From assembly GCA_011525685.1 (NCBI GenBank), contig WYBW01000074.1:16097-80096 (forward strand): 64,000 bases of DNA, given 5' to 3'. The stretch comes from Verrucomicrobiia bacterium (GTDB taxonomy: Bacteria > Verrucomicrobiota > Verrucomicrobiia > Limisphaerales > JADLHS01). The first letter of the stretch is position 1; each line of letters starts with the position of its first letter. Under the pieces are notes generated by a model that searched no databases, had not been told where the DNA came from, and saw only the letters and a program-made list of their open reading frames with translations. Below, one piece after another: positions 53,801 through 61,148 of this stretch. Made by a program: the position numbers and the translations under genes.

Positions 53801-54910
53801 ATGACTGATCCGCGTTACACCCGGCTGGCCCGCCTGCTCGTCCATTACTCCACGCGCGTGAAGAAAGGCGACCGCGTGCTGCTCGATGCCATTGATGTGC
53901 CGGACGAGTTCACCATCGAATTGATGCGCGCCGTCCGCGCCGCCGGTGGCGATCCGTTCGTCGAAATCCGCCACACCCGCGTCAACCGCGAAATCCTTCG
54001 CGGCACGAACACCCGGCACGCCACGCTTGTCCGCAATCTCGACCTGGCCCGCATGAAAAAGATGCAGGCTTACATCGCGGTGCGCGGCGCGGACAACATC
54101 AGCGAGAACTCGGATGTGCCCTCGGACCGTCTGGCGTTGTTCTCGCGCCTCACGCGGCCGGTCCTCAACTGGCGCGTGAGCAAGACCCGTTGGTGCGTGC
54201 TGCGCTGGCCTTCGCCCAGCATGGCCCAGAGCGCCGGCATGAGCACCGAGTCATTCGAGAACCTTTACTTCGACGTCTGCACCCTGGATTACGCGCGCAT
54301 GGCCCGCGCCATGGTGCCGCTGGAACGCCGCTTGAAACGCGCCGACCGCGTCCGTCTGAAAGGGCCGGGCACGGACCTCAGCTTCAGCATCAAGGGCATC
54401 GGCGCCAAGATGTGCAAGGGCGACCGCAACATCCCCGATGGCGAAGTGTTTTCCTGCCCGGTGAAAAAGTCGGTGAACGGTGTCATCTCGTTCAACACGC
54501 CGACGATTTACGCGGGCACGAAGTTCGAGAACGTCCGGCTCGAGTTTCGCGACGGAAAAATCATCAAGGCCACGGCCAATCACACCCAGAGGCTCAATGA
54601 GATTCTCGACACCGACCCCGGCGCGCGTTACGTGGGGGAGTTCTCCCTCGGCTTCAATCCCTACATCCTGAATCCGATGTGCGACATTCTGTTCGACGAG
54701 AAGATCGCCGGCTCGCTGCATTTTACGCCCGGCCAGGCCTACGAGGTCTGCGACAACGGCAACCGCAGCGCCGTGCATTGGGACATGGTGCTCATCCAGC
54801 GCAAGGACTGGGGCGGGGGCGAGATCTGGCTCGACGGCGAACTGATCCGCAAGGATGGCCTGTTCCTTCCGGCGGACTTGAAGGGACTCAATCCGCAGAA
54901 TTTGAAGTAA
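53801..54910 (+). CDS. Aminopeptidase, M29 family
   Basis: 369 residues. RYTRLARLLVHYSTRVKKGDRVLLDA opens the M29 fold. Metal and active-site motifs include LKGPGTDLSFSIKG, NIPDGEVFSCPVKKSVNG, VGEFSLGFNPYI, and the C-terminal AVHWDMVLI with the conserved His-Asp. M29 enzymes are dimetal exopeptidases that remove N-terminal residues in the cytoplasm. The ATG at 53801 is used; longer frames translate MITE-like copy 3. Transcribed alone. Confidence 0.92.
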   Translation: MTDPRYTRLARLLVHYSTRVKKGDRVLLDAIDVPDEFTIELMRAVRAAGGDPFVEIRHTRVNREILRGTNTRHATLVRNLDLARMKKMQAYIAVRGADNISENSDVPSDRLALFSRLTRPVLNWRVSKTRWCVLRWPSPSMAQSAGMSTESFENLYFDVCTLDYARMARAMVPLERRLKRADRVRLKGPGTDLSFSIKGIGAKMCKGDRNIPDGEVFSCPVKKSVNGVISFNTPTIYAGTKFENVRLEFRDGKIIKATANHTQRLNEILDTDPGARYVGEFSLGFNPYILNPMCDILFDEKIAGSLHFTPGQAYEVCDNGNRSAVHWDMVLIQRKDWGGGEIWLDGELIRKDGLFLPADLKGLNPQNLK

Positions 54911-55328
54911 CGAAGGTTGGACTCGCGCTCACCCTGGCCGGCATTTCGGCAGGGTTCGTCGCACCGTCCGAAAACTTTTCCCTGAAGCTCTCCAAAGTTG
55001 CTTCACTGCCGCGCTGGCAGCCGGAGGCGTGTGTCTGAGGAACTTGTTCGCCCAAGCGATGTAATGCTTCATGTTCGACCGGCTCTCGTGGCTGCCGTCG
55101 TGTTGCCGCCACGCCAGATTACGCCGCTCGAGGTAATGCCTCAGTCTTGCCCGGATGTAGCGCAGGATTCCATCCTGCCGTGTCGCGGATTTCCAATCCG
55201 CACACCTTCACCCGCACCCTTGTTTCCCGGTGTTTGGCCAATCTGCCGAAGGGAATTCGGCGATGCGGCAGACTGAAAGTCTGCGCTACCGCCGGGCAAG
55301 CCTGAGGCACTACCGCGGCGGGAGGCTT
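54911..55328. other. Intergenic region with MITE-like copy 4
   Basis: 418 bp between the convergent aminopeptidase and ubiA genes. The repeat copy covers 55133-55313. The rest (54911-55132) shows no gene, terminator or other recognisable element. Confidence 0.65.
55133..55313. repeat. MITE-like element, copy 4, with different terminal repeats
   Basis: 181 bp. The ends GTAATGCCTCAG...CTTGCCCGG and their inverse (GTAGTGCCTCAG when reversed) form about 22-bp terminal repeats with two mismatches, unlike copies 1-3. The core GTAGCGCAGG...CTGCGCTAC and inner palindromes (GCGGATTTCCAATCCGC) are shared. This shows one core type behind two kinds of ends. Confidence 0.75.
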
Positions 55329-56228
55329 TCAACGGAGCACCCGGAAGCCGCCCTGAAAGACCACTTCCGCCACGGTGACGACACAGAACACCGCGCTGAC
55401 GACCGCGTTCAACCGGAAGAACGCCACGTTGATCCAGTTCAGACTGCGGCGGCGGGCAATCCAATGCTCGAGCAACAAACAGACAAGGATGATCAGCCAA
55501 CCAATCATGAAGGCGATGCGGAACCGGCACAGCAGGCCGAACACGGCCAGAAAACCGCACATGAGCATGTGCGCGAGGAAGGCGGCGGTGAGCGCGTTCT
55601 TCGGCCCCCAGGCCACCACCAGCGAATGCAGGCCGGCCTTGCGGTCAAACTCGTAATCCTGCAACGCGTAGATGATGTCGAACCCCACCAGCCAGAACAC
55701 GACCGCGATGGCCAGCGTGAGCATCTGAAAGATTTCCAGAATCGAAACGTTCGTGCCTTTCACGGCCAGCCACGCGCCGACGGGCGCCAGGGCCAGCGCG
55801 ATGCCCAGGTAGAAGTGCGTGTAGTCGGTGAAGCGCTTGGTCAGCGAGTAAAAGCAAATCACGATCAGCGCCACGGGCGAGAGGTAGAAGCAGACCGGGT
55901 TCAAAAAGTAACTCGCCGCGACCAACCCGATGGCCGAACCCGCCATCAACGCCACCGCCTCGGCCAGACTGATCTGGCCCGCGGGCAAATGCCTTCCCGC
56001 GGTGCGCGGATTCCGCGCGTCGAACTTGCGATCCACGATGCGATTGAAGGCCATGGCACAGGTGCGGGCGCAGACCATGGCGGCGAGGATCAGCCCGAAC
56101 GTGCGCCAGCCCGGCCAGCCGCGATGGTCGCGCGCCGCCACGGCCATGGCCGCCAGGGCGAACGGCAGGGCGAAGATCGTGTGCGAGAAGCGCACGAACG
56201 AAAGCCACTTTTGAATTATCGAAAACAT
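55329..56228 (-). CDS. ubiA: UbiA-family prenyltransferase
   Basis: 299 residues, about nine TM segments. The first Asp-rich motif is NRIVDRKFDARNPRT (with Arg in place of one Asp neighbour) and the second DIIYALQDYEFDRKAG, both binding Mg-prenyl diphosphate. The enzyme prenylates an aromatic acid (4-hydroxybenzoate type) in quinone synthesis. Its ATG (56226-56228) lies in the outermost heptamer of the four-helix-bundle element. The partner decarboxylase-cofactor gene ubiX lies upstream on the same strand, beyond that element. The symbol is the family name; a menaquinone-futalosine role (MqnP) is possible. Confidence 0.9.
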   Translation of the reverse strand: MFSIIQKWLSFVRFSHTIFALPFALAAMAVAARDHRGWPGWRTFGLILAAMVCARTCAMAFNRIVDRKFDARNPRTAGRHLPAGQISLAEAVALMAGSAIGLVAASYFLNPVCFYLSPVALIVICFYSLTKRFTDYTHFYLGIALALAPVGAWLAVKGTNVSILEIFQMLTLAIAVVFWLVGFDIIYALQDYEFDRKAGLHSLVVAWGPKNALTAAFLAHMLMCGFLAVFGLLCRFRIAFMIGWLIILVCLLLEHWIARRRSLNWINVAFFRLNAVVSAVFCVVTVAEVVFQGGFRVLR

Positions 56229-56260
56229 CGAACCTTGAACGTCAAACCTTGAACCTTGAA
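56226..56260. repeat. Heptamer arm (left) of the first four-helix-bundle element
   Basis: Five exact-period 7-bp units: CATCGAA, CCTTGAA, a variant (CGTCAAA) and two more CCTTGAA. The last unit on the minus strand contains the ubiA start codon. It is the inverse of the right arm at 56721-56755. Confidence 0.88.
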
Positions 56261-56733
56261 TACTCGCAGCATGAACCCTCGATGTCCGTTGGGCCTCGGA
56301 GTGGCTTGCGTTTGCGCGCGAGGCGATTTCGTTCAGCGGTCTGGACGCTCGCCTTGAAAATACGGATGAGTTCATCACTCTCACAAAGAACGAAGAGCAG
56401 TTGGGGATCATCCGGCAACCAGCCCTTGCGCTCGATCATGCGCGTCCAGCGACGAGTTTCGCGAAGCTCCTTGAGACAGATCTTCATCTTGTGAATGAAG
56501 TCACCCGCAGATTCCGGGGCCTGTGCTTCGCCATGATTCCCAAAAGGAGAAGTGCCGGCACGCAGAAGTTGTCCGGCAACATGACTGCCCGCTCTCGTGT
56601 TGGGCAGTTTCTCTGACACGTCAATTACTCCCGACGCAAATTGCAGTAACCTGTCCTCCAGATCATACCTCCGCAGGCCGGCGTCCGGCGGGTGAAGGCT
56701 TTGAAGCCGGCTGGATTTCTGTTCAGGGTTCAA
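56242..56733 (-). CDS. Four-helix-bundle protein (S23/IVP-like), copy 1
   Basis: 163 residues at most. The core RRYDLEDRLLQFASGVIDVSEKLPN, HVAGQLLRAGTSPFGNHGEAQ, FIHKMKICLKELRETRRW and ESDELIRIFKASVQTAERN match the four-helix-bundle family (TIGR02436), first known from proteins encoded in 23S rRNA intervening sequences. The N-terminal 20 residues and the C-terminal CEYSRFKV come from the flanking heptamer arms or their edges. No ATG is available; TTG at 56733 is the best start and lies inside the right arm. It sits between ubiX (33-nt gap) and ubiA (13-nt gap), same strand. Function unknown. Confidence 0.8.
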   Translation of the reverse strand: MNPEQKSSRLQSLHPPDAGLRRYDLEDRLLQFASGVIDVSEKLPNTRAGSHVAGQLLRAGTSPFGNHGEAQAPESAGDFIHKMKICLKELRETRRWTRMIERKGWLPDDPQLLFVLCESDELIRIFKASVQTAERNRLARKRKPLRGPTDIEGSCCEYSRFKV

Positions 56734-56755
56734 GGTTCGAGGTTCAAAGTTCAGC
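56721..56755. repeat. Heptamer arm (right) of the first four-helix-bundle element
   Basis: Five exact-period 7-bp units of the form GTTCNNN (GTTCAGG, GTTCAAG and so on), the inverse of the left arm (56226-56260). It ends 11 bp before the ubiX stop codon. The two arms could form a stem enclosing the gene. Confidence 0.88.
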
Positions 56756-56766
56756 GTTTCCGTCTC

Positions 56767-57321
56767 CTACCCCTCCTCCGCCCAGCGCGGGGCCAGTTGG
56801 TTGGGCACGCCCAGATGGTCCAGCACGCGGGCGACCACCGTGTCCACCACCTGCTCGACGGTCTGGGGGCCGGTGTAGAAGCCCGGGTTGGCCGGCAGGA
56901 GGATCGCACCCGCCAGCAGGAGCAGTTCAAAGTTCTTCACATGCACCAGGCTCAACGGCGTTTCGCGGGGGACGAGGATGAGCCTTTTCCTTTCCTTCAA
57001 CACCACGTCGGCGGCGCGCAACAGCACGTCCTCGCTGTAACCGTGCGCGATGCGGCCCAGCGTGCCCATCGTGCAGGGGATCACGACCATCGCGTCCGGC
57101 GGATTCGAGCCGCTGGCGAAGGGCGCGTTCATGCTCTTGAGGTTGTGCAAGGTCGCCCCGGCCGGCAGCCGGAGACCCGCCGGCAACTCGGTGGCAATCA
57201 CCTGTTGCGCGTAACGGCTTTGGACGACGTGGATTTCGTGGACGGCGGGGTCGAGGTTGTCGAGCAGCCGCTGCGCGTAGAGCGCGCCGCTGGCACCGGT
57301 GATGGCTACGAGGATTCTCAC
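56767..57321 (-). CDS. ubiX: Flavin prenyltransferase UbiX
   Basis: 184 residues. It makes prenylated FMN for the UbiD decarboxylase. Motifs: RILVAITGASGALYAQRLLDN, ATLHNLKSMNAPFASGS, MVVIPCTMGTLGRIAHGYSEDVLLRAADVVLKE, and LILVPRETPLSLVHVKNFELL, which hold the FMN and prenyl-phosphate sites. The start is GTG at 57321 (or TTG at 57327); no ATG is near. It is separated from ubiA by the first four-helix-bundle element, so the pair is likely an interrupted operon. Confidence 0.94.
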   Translation of the reverse strand: MRILVAITGASGALYAQRLLDNLDPAVHEIHVVQSRYAQQVIATELPAGLRLPAGATLHNLKSMNAPFASGSNPPDAMVVIPCTMGTLGRIAHGYSEDVLLRAADVVLKERKRLILVPRETPLSLVHVKNFELLLLAGAILLPANPGFYTGPQTVEQVVDTVVARVLDHLGVPNQLAPRWAEEG

Positions 57322-57414
57322 GGGCAATGTCGCATTGTTGGCGCGCAGACTATGGCGGGCGCCGGCGGCTGGAGCAAGCGCGCGAACCGAGGCACGGGCG
57401 AAGGGGACAAAATT

Positions 57415-57506
57415 CCAAAGACCCAACTACCCAAAGACCCCAATAGCCAACTGCTTCGAGCGAGCTTTGAGTTTTGGGTGATTGGGTCCTTGGGTCTTTG
57501 AGTGTT
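57415..57506. repeat. Inverted octamer pair (hairpin) without a gene
   Basis: Left arm: five 8-bp units from 57415 (CCAAAGAC, CCAACTAC and so on). Right arm: five units from 57467 (TTGAGTTT, TGGGTGAT and so on), inverse of the left. The period is 8, not 7. The 12-nt loop (57455-57466) encodes nothing. It lies in the divergent gap between ubiX and the amidase gene. Confidence 0.85.
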
Positions 57507-57607
57507 TCAGTATTTGGTCGCCCTCACATTCCCGCAGGGTCTCGTTCTTCCCGCTCCGCGCCGTTAAATCCCCTTGAGTCGCGCGGAGTGATTCGCACAA
57601 TGGGCGC

Positions 57608-58747
57608 GTGTTCACTTCCACAAGATTTGCCGCCTGCCTGCTGATGCTCACCGTGGGCTGTGTCACCCGGCCACCGCAACCGACAGGGCCAATGCCGCCG
57701 AACTGGGATGGGGAACACGACCTCCCGACTGCCAATGAGCCGGCAGAGACCAAGACTGCGCCGCCGCGACCGGCCGCCGTGGCGCCGGCCACACCGCACA
57801 CGCCCATCGCCGCGCCCTCCCCGCCGACCGAAGCGCGCCCGCTTGCCGACCGCCCACGGTCGTTGCCGCCGGAGCAGACCTGGATTTCGCTGCGTCGCTG
57901 GGCGGCGGAACGCGGTTTCCCCGCGCCGCATTGCCTGTCGGTCGCTCCGCTGGCGAGTTTTTCCCAGAACACCACCAATGGCGTGCTGCTGGTGCAGGAG
58001 GGCAGCCTCAAGGCGTATTGGGATCAGTTGGAATTCCGACTGGGCTTCAATCCACAGTTCATCGGCGGCCAGATTTTCCTGCACGCGCTCGACCTGGAAA
58101 AAAATGTCGAGCCGCTGCTGCGTGGCCTTGATCGCACGGGCGGAGCCAGGCGTGTGGTGGTGATTGACCCGGGCCACGGCGGGCCGAACCGGGGCACACG
58201 CAGTGCCGCCGATGGCCGGTGGGAGAAGGAACTGACGCTGGATTGGGCACTGCGGCTGGCACCCCTGTTGGAGCGCAGCGGCTGGCAGGTCTTTCTCACC
58301 CGCACCAAGGACGAGGACGTCTCCTTGGCTGGCCGCGTGGCGATTGCCGAAGCGCGGCAGGCCGACCTTTTCCTGAGCTTGCATTTCAATCACGCCAGCG
58401 GCAGCGGCGATCAAGCGGGACTGGAAACCTACTGCCTGACGCCCGCCGGAATGCCCTCCAGCCTGACGCGCGGTTATGGCGACGATCCGGACCAGTTTTT
58501 CCCCAACAACGCCTTCGACGCGGAGAACTTCCAATACGCGATGAAACTGCATCGCACCCTGCTCCAGGCGGGTCTGCCGGATCGTGGCGTGCGGCGGGCG
58601 CGGTTTCTCACCGTCCTCCGCGGACAAAAGCGGCCCGCCATCCTGATTGAAGGCGGATACCTTTCCAATCCCGCCGAAGCCGCGCGCATCGGCCAGGCCG
58701 AATACCGACAACAACTGGCCGAGGCGGTGGCGAAAGCGCTGGAGTGA
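57608..58747 (+). CDS. N-acetylmuramoyl-L-alanine amidase (Amidase_3), lipoprotein
   Basis: 379 residues. A lipoprotein signal (FAACLLMLTVGC) is followed by a Pro-rich linker (about 20-90), a small domain (WISLRRWAAERGFPAP...) and the Amidase_3 catalytic domain (about 185-379): VVVIDPGHGGPNRG (His), RWEKELTLDWALRLAP (Glu), LFLSLHFNHA (His) and ILIEGGYLSNPAEAARI (Glu). It cleaves the bond between MurNAc and the stem peptide at the outer membrane. The start is GTG at 57608. The second four-helix-bundle element follows immediately. Confidence 0.93.
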   Translation: MFTSTRFAACLLMLTVGCVTRPPQPTGPMPPNWDGEHDLPTANEPAETKTAPPRPAAVAPATPHTPIAAPSPPTEARPLADRPRSLPPEQTWISLRRWAAERGFPAPHCLSVAPLASFSQNTTNGVLLVQEGSLKAYWDQLEFRLGFNPQFIGGQIFLHALDLEKNVEPLLRGLDRTGGARRVVVIDPGHGGPNRGTRSAADGRWEKELTLDWALRLAPLLERSGWQVFLTRTKDEDVSLAGRVAIAEARQADLFLSLHFNHASGSGDQAGLETYCLTPAGMPSSLTRGYGDDPDQFFPNNAFDAENFQYAMKLHRTLLQAGLPDRGVRRARFLTVLRGQKRPAILIEGGYLSNPAEAARIGQAEYRQQLAEAVAKALE

Positions 58748-58755
58748 ACCACACT

Positions 58756-58776
58756 GAGGATGGAGGATGGAGGATG
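58756..58776. repeat. Heptamer arm (left) of the second four-helix-bundle element
   Basis: Three identical units GAGGATG with exact period 7, beginning 9 bp after the amidase stop. It is the inverse of the CATCCTC units at 59221-59248. Confidence 0.9.
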
Positions 58777-58811
58777 GCAAATAGAAATGCTGCACTAACA
58801 CAAGAAACCCC

Positions 58812-59195
58812 ATGGCAATCATCCGGAGCTTTCGCGATTTGAAGGTTTATCAACACGCACGCGCAGAGGCCCAGCGCATTTTCAGACTCTCACAACTTTT
58901 TCCACGTGAGGAGCGTTTTTCTCCCACTGATCAAATCCGGCGCTCCTCGCGCGCCGTGAAATCCATGATCGCGGAGGCTTGGGGTCATCGGCGCTATCCC
59001 GCCTCTTTTGTCAGCAAACTGACGGACGCGCTGGGCGAAGCGAACGAAACCCAGTCCTGGTTGGATGATGCCTTGGATTGCGGTTACATCACGTCCGCAC
59101 AGCACGGCGACCATGACTCCGCCTGGCAGTCAATCGGCGGTATGATGAACAATACCATCGGAAAGGCGGACGACTTTTGCCGCAATGCGTCATAG
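58812..59195 (+). CDS. Four-helix-bundle protein (S23/IVP-like), copy 2
   Basis: 127 residues. SFRDLKVYQHARAEAQRIF, then SPTDQIRRSSRAVKSMIAEAWG and SKLTDALGEANETQSWLDDAL match the TIGR02436-type four-helix bundle, a different subgroup from the copy at 56242. The ATG at 58812 is clear. It is enclosed by GAGGATG/CATCCTC arms and lies between the amidase and epimerase genes, same strand as both. Copy 1 has the same arrangement (same strand as its neighbours). Function unknown; related proteins are encoded in 23S rRNA intervening sequences. Confidence 0.9.
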   Translation: MAIIRSFRDLKVYQHARAEAQRIFRLSQLFPREERFSPTDQIRRSSRAVKSMIAEAWGHRRYPASFVSKLTDALGEANETQSWLDDALDCGYITSAQHGDHDSAWQSIGGMMNNTIGKADDFCRNAS

Positions 59196-59216
59196 CGATG
59201 GGCACGCGGCCCGCAC

Positions 59217-60203
59217 ATGCCATCCTCCATTCTCCATCCTCCATCCTCTCACACCCTCGTCACCGGCGGCGCCGGCTTCATTGGCTCGCATCTGGTCGAA
59301 CGGCTGCTGGCGGATGGCCATGCGGTCGTTGTGGTGGACGATCTGTCCACCGGCAGCCTCAAGAATCTCCGGGCGGTGAGCCGGCATCCGAAGTTGCGCG
59401 TAATTGAATCGAAGATTTCCACCTGCCGCGAGCTGCCGGACTTGGTGAAACGCGCGTCAGCCATTTACCACCTGGCGGCGGCGGTGGGGGTGGAGCTGGT
59501 GGTGAAATCACCCATTCACGTGCTGGAAACCAACCTGCACGAAACCGAGGTCTTGCTCGAGGCCGCGGCCGCCCACCGCGTGCCGACGCTGCTGGCCTCG
59601 ACTTCCGAGGTGTACGGCAAAAGCCGGAAAGCGGCCTTTGACGAGGAGGACGACCTCTTGATCGGACCGCCGCATCAAGCCCGCTGGAGCTATGCCTGCT
59701 CGAAGTTGATGGATGAGTTTCTTGCCCTGGCCTACGCGAAGGAACAGGCGCTGCCGGTGGTCATCACCCGTCTGTTCAACACGGTGGGGCCGCGGCAAAC
59801 CGGTCGCTATGGCATGGTGCTGCCGCGGTTCATCGCCGCCGCCAAGCGCGGCGAACCGCTGCGAGTTTTTGGCGATGGCCGACAAACCCGCTGCTTCTGC
59901 TACGTGCTGGACACGGTCGAGGCCCTGGTGCGACTGCAGGCCGCGCCCGCCGCGCGTGGCGGAGTATTCAACGTCGGCGGCGTGGAGGAAATCACCATCC
60001 TCGATCTGGCCCGTTTGGTCATCGCGACGCTCAATTCGCATTCGGAGGTGGAGTTTGTACCCTACTCGGAAGCGTACGAACCTGGCTTCGAGGACATGCG
60101 GCGGCGGCGACCCGTCACAAAGAAGCTGGCACGCGTGACGGGCTTTCGCCCGAAGGTGTCGCTCCGCGAAATCATCCGCAGAACGGCAGAAGCCGTTCGT
60201 TGA
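59217..60203 (+). CDS. NAD-dependent sugar epimerase/dehydratase (extended SDR)
   Basis: 328 residues. NAD site LVTGGAGFIGSHLVERLL, then VVVVDDLSTGSLKNL, the catalytic region LASTSEVYGKSRKAAF, the YxxxK pair in WSYACSKLMDEFLA, and RLFNTVGPRQTGRYGMVLP typical of UDP-sugar epimerases/decarboxylases. It probably acts on a nucleotide sugar for polysaccharide synthesis. The first 12 residues (PSSILHPPSSHT) are written in CATCCTC heptamers of the four-helix-bundle element; the family domain begins right after. Without that arm another start would be needed. A terminator follows at 60286-60311. Confidence 0.92.
   Translation: MPSSILHPPSSHTLVTGGAGFIGSHLVERLLADGHAVVVVDDLSTGSLKNLRAVSRHPKLRVIESKISTCRELPDLVKRASAIYHLAAAVGVELVVKSPIHVLETNLHETEVLLEAAAAHRVPTLLASTSEVYGKSRKAAFDEEDDLLIGPPHQARWSYACSKLMDEFLALAYAKEQALPVVITRLFNTVGPRQTGRYGMVLPRFIAAAKRGEPLRVFGDGRQTRCFCYVLDTVEALVRLQAAPAARGGVFNVGGVEEITILDLARLVIATLNSHSEVEFVPYSEAYEPGFEDMRRRRPVTKKLARVTGFRPKVSLREIIRRTAEAVR
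59221..59248. repeat. Heptamer arm (right) of the second four-helix-bundle element
   Basis: Four units CATCCTC (one variant, CATTCTC) with exact period 7. The ATG of the epimerase (59217) precedes it directly, so the arm is translated. Confidence 0.9.
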
Positions 60204-60285
60204 CGAGTCTCAGGGGAATCTAACAGGAAGGTTACCGGACGCGTTGGATTCAGTGCCTGGAGGCGAGCGACTCTGCCAGAAGCAG

Positions 60286-60311
60286 AAAAGGCATCCTTAC
60301 GGATGCCTTTT
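60286..60311. terminator. Bidirectional intrinsic terminator
   Basis: AAAAGGCATCC pairs perfectly with GGATGCCTTTT around the loop TTAC (11 pairs). A-tract on one side and T-tract on the other make it work in both directions, serving the epimerase gene (stop at 60203) and the convergent pseudopilin gene (stop at 60342). Confidence 0.93.
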
Positions 60312-60341
60312 CGCGTTGGTGTGAGAGAGTTGGCGCGCGGC

Positions 60342-61148
60342 TTACGGGAACTGCACGCGGTTCACGCCAGCGCCGGGGGGGTTGGCGCCTTGGGCCAGCG
60401 GATAAGCACCCGCCGTCTGGCCGCCGTCACCCGAGTTGCGCAACGCTTCCTGGAAGCGCGAGCGGCTGAACGCCTGCACGCTGCCGTCCGCGAGACCCAC
60501 GTTGCCCTGCCGCTGGTGCATGTTGTCCAGCCAGGCGGGTCCCTGGTTCACGGTGAAGTTGGTCCCCAGCGACCACCGCGTGGAGGTCGCACCGTACGGC
60601 GCATACATGGTGGTCGGCGGATTGCCGTTGCCGCCCACGTTATGATCGCCGGTCAGCAGCATTTGCGGGAACGTGTCCTGTGAGTCCACGCCAACGAAAT
60701 AGCTGACGTTGGCGTCATTGGTCAGGTAGGAGGTATTCGCACCCAGCGTGATGCCGAAGCTGGCGGCGGCGGTGCGTTGGGCGTCCGGTTCCGACGGGCA
60801 ATACAACACCTTCGGGGTGTTCAGCTCGTTGGACATGACGAGGAAGTGCGCGAACACGCCCCGGCTGGCGGGCTGTGTGCCAATGGCGCGAACCGCATCC
60901 ACATGGCTCTGGGAGCCGCCCTGGTTATCCGCCACCTGCATGGGGTTGCGGTCGTTGTTGTCCAACGCCCACTGCCGGAAGGCCAGGCCCACCTGCTTGA
61001 GGTTGTTGGTGCAACTGATGCGTTGAGCGCGAGCCTTGGCTTTGGCGAGCGCCGGCAGGAGCATCGCCGCCAGAATCGCGATAATTGCGATGACAACGAG
61101 CAGTTCAATCAATGTGAACGCTCGCATTTTTTTGCTGAATTTCTTCAT
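60342..61148 (-). CDS. Type II secretion pseudopilin-like protein (H-X9-DG family)
   Basis: 268 residues. The leader KKFSKKMRA is followed by [20 protein letters not shown], the prepilin cleavage and helix motif. The globular part includes [16 protein letters not shown] and ends with [13 protein letters not shown], the H-X9-DG motif. It is closely related to the gene at 61699-62454 (shared ALDNNDR, MQV, MSNEL and TPK segments), so the two arose by duplication. The ATG at 61148 is clear. Probably secreted or assembled by a type II system encoded elsewhere. Confidence 0.92.
   Translation of the reverse strand: MKKFSKKMRAFTLIELLVVIAIIAILAAMLLPALAKAKARAQRISCTNNLKQVGLAFRQWALDNNDRNPMQVADNQGGSQSHVDAVRAIGTQPASRGVFAHFLVMSNELNTPKVLYCPSEPDAQRTAAASFGITLGANTSYLTNDANVSYFVGVDSQDTFPQMLLTGDHNVGGNGNPPTTMYAPYGATSTRWSLGTNFTVNQGPAWLDNMHQRQGNVGLADGSVQAFSRSRFQEALRNSGDGGQTAGAYPLAQGANPPGAGVNRVQFP

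Noticed and set aside
57524..58822. Long minus-strand frame across the amidase gene
   Set aside because: The plus strand carries all four zinc/catalytic motifs of Amidase_3; the minus frame is a shadow.
56226..59248. CRISPR array as explanation of the short regular repeats
   Set aside because: Units are 7-8 bp and directly abutting, with no spacers and no cas genes.
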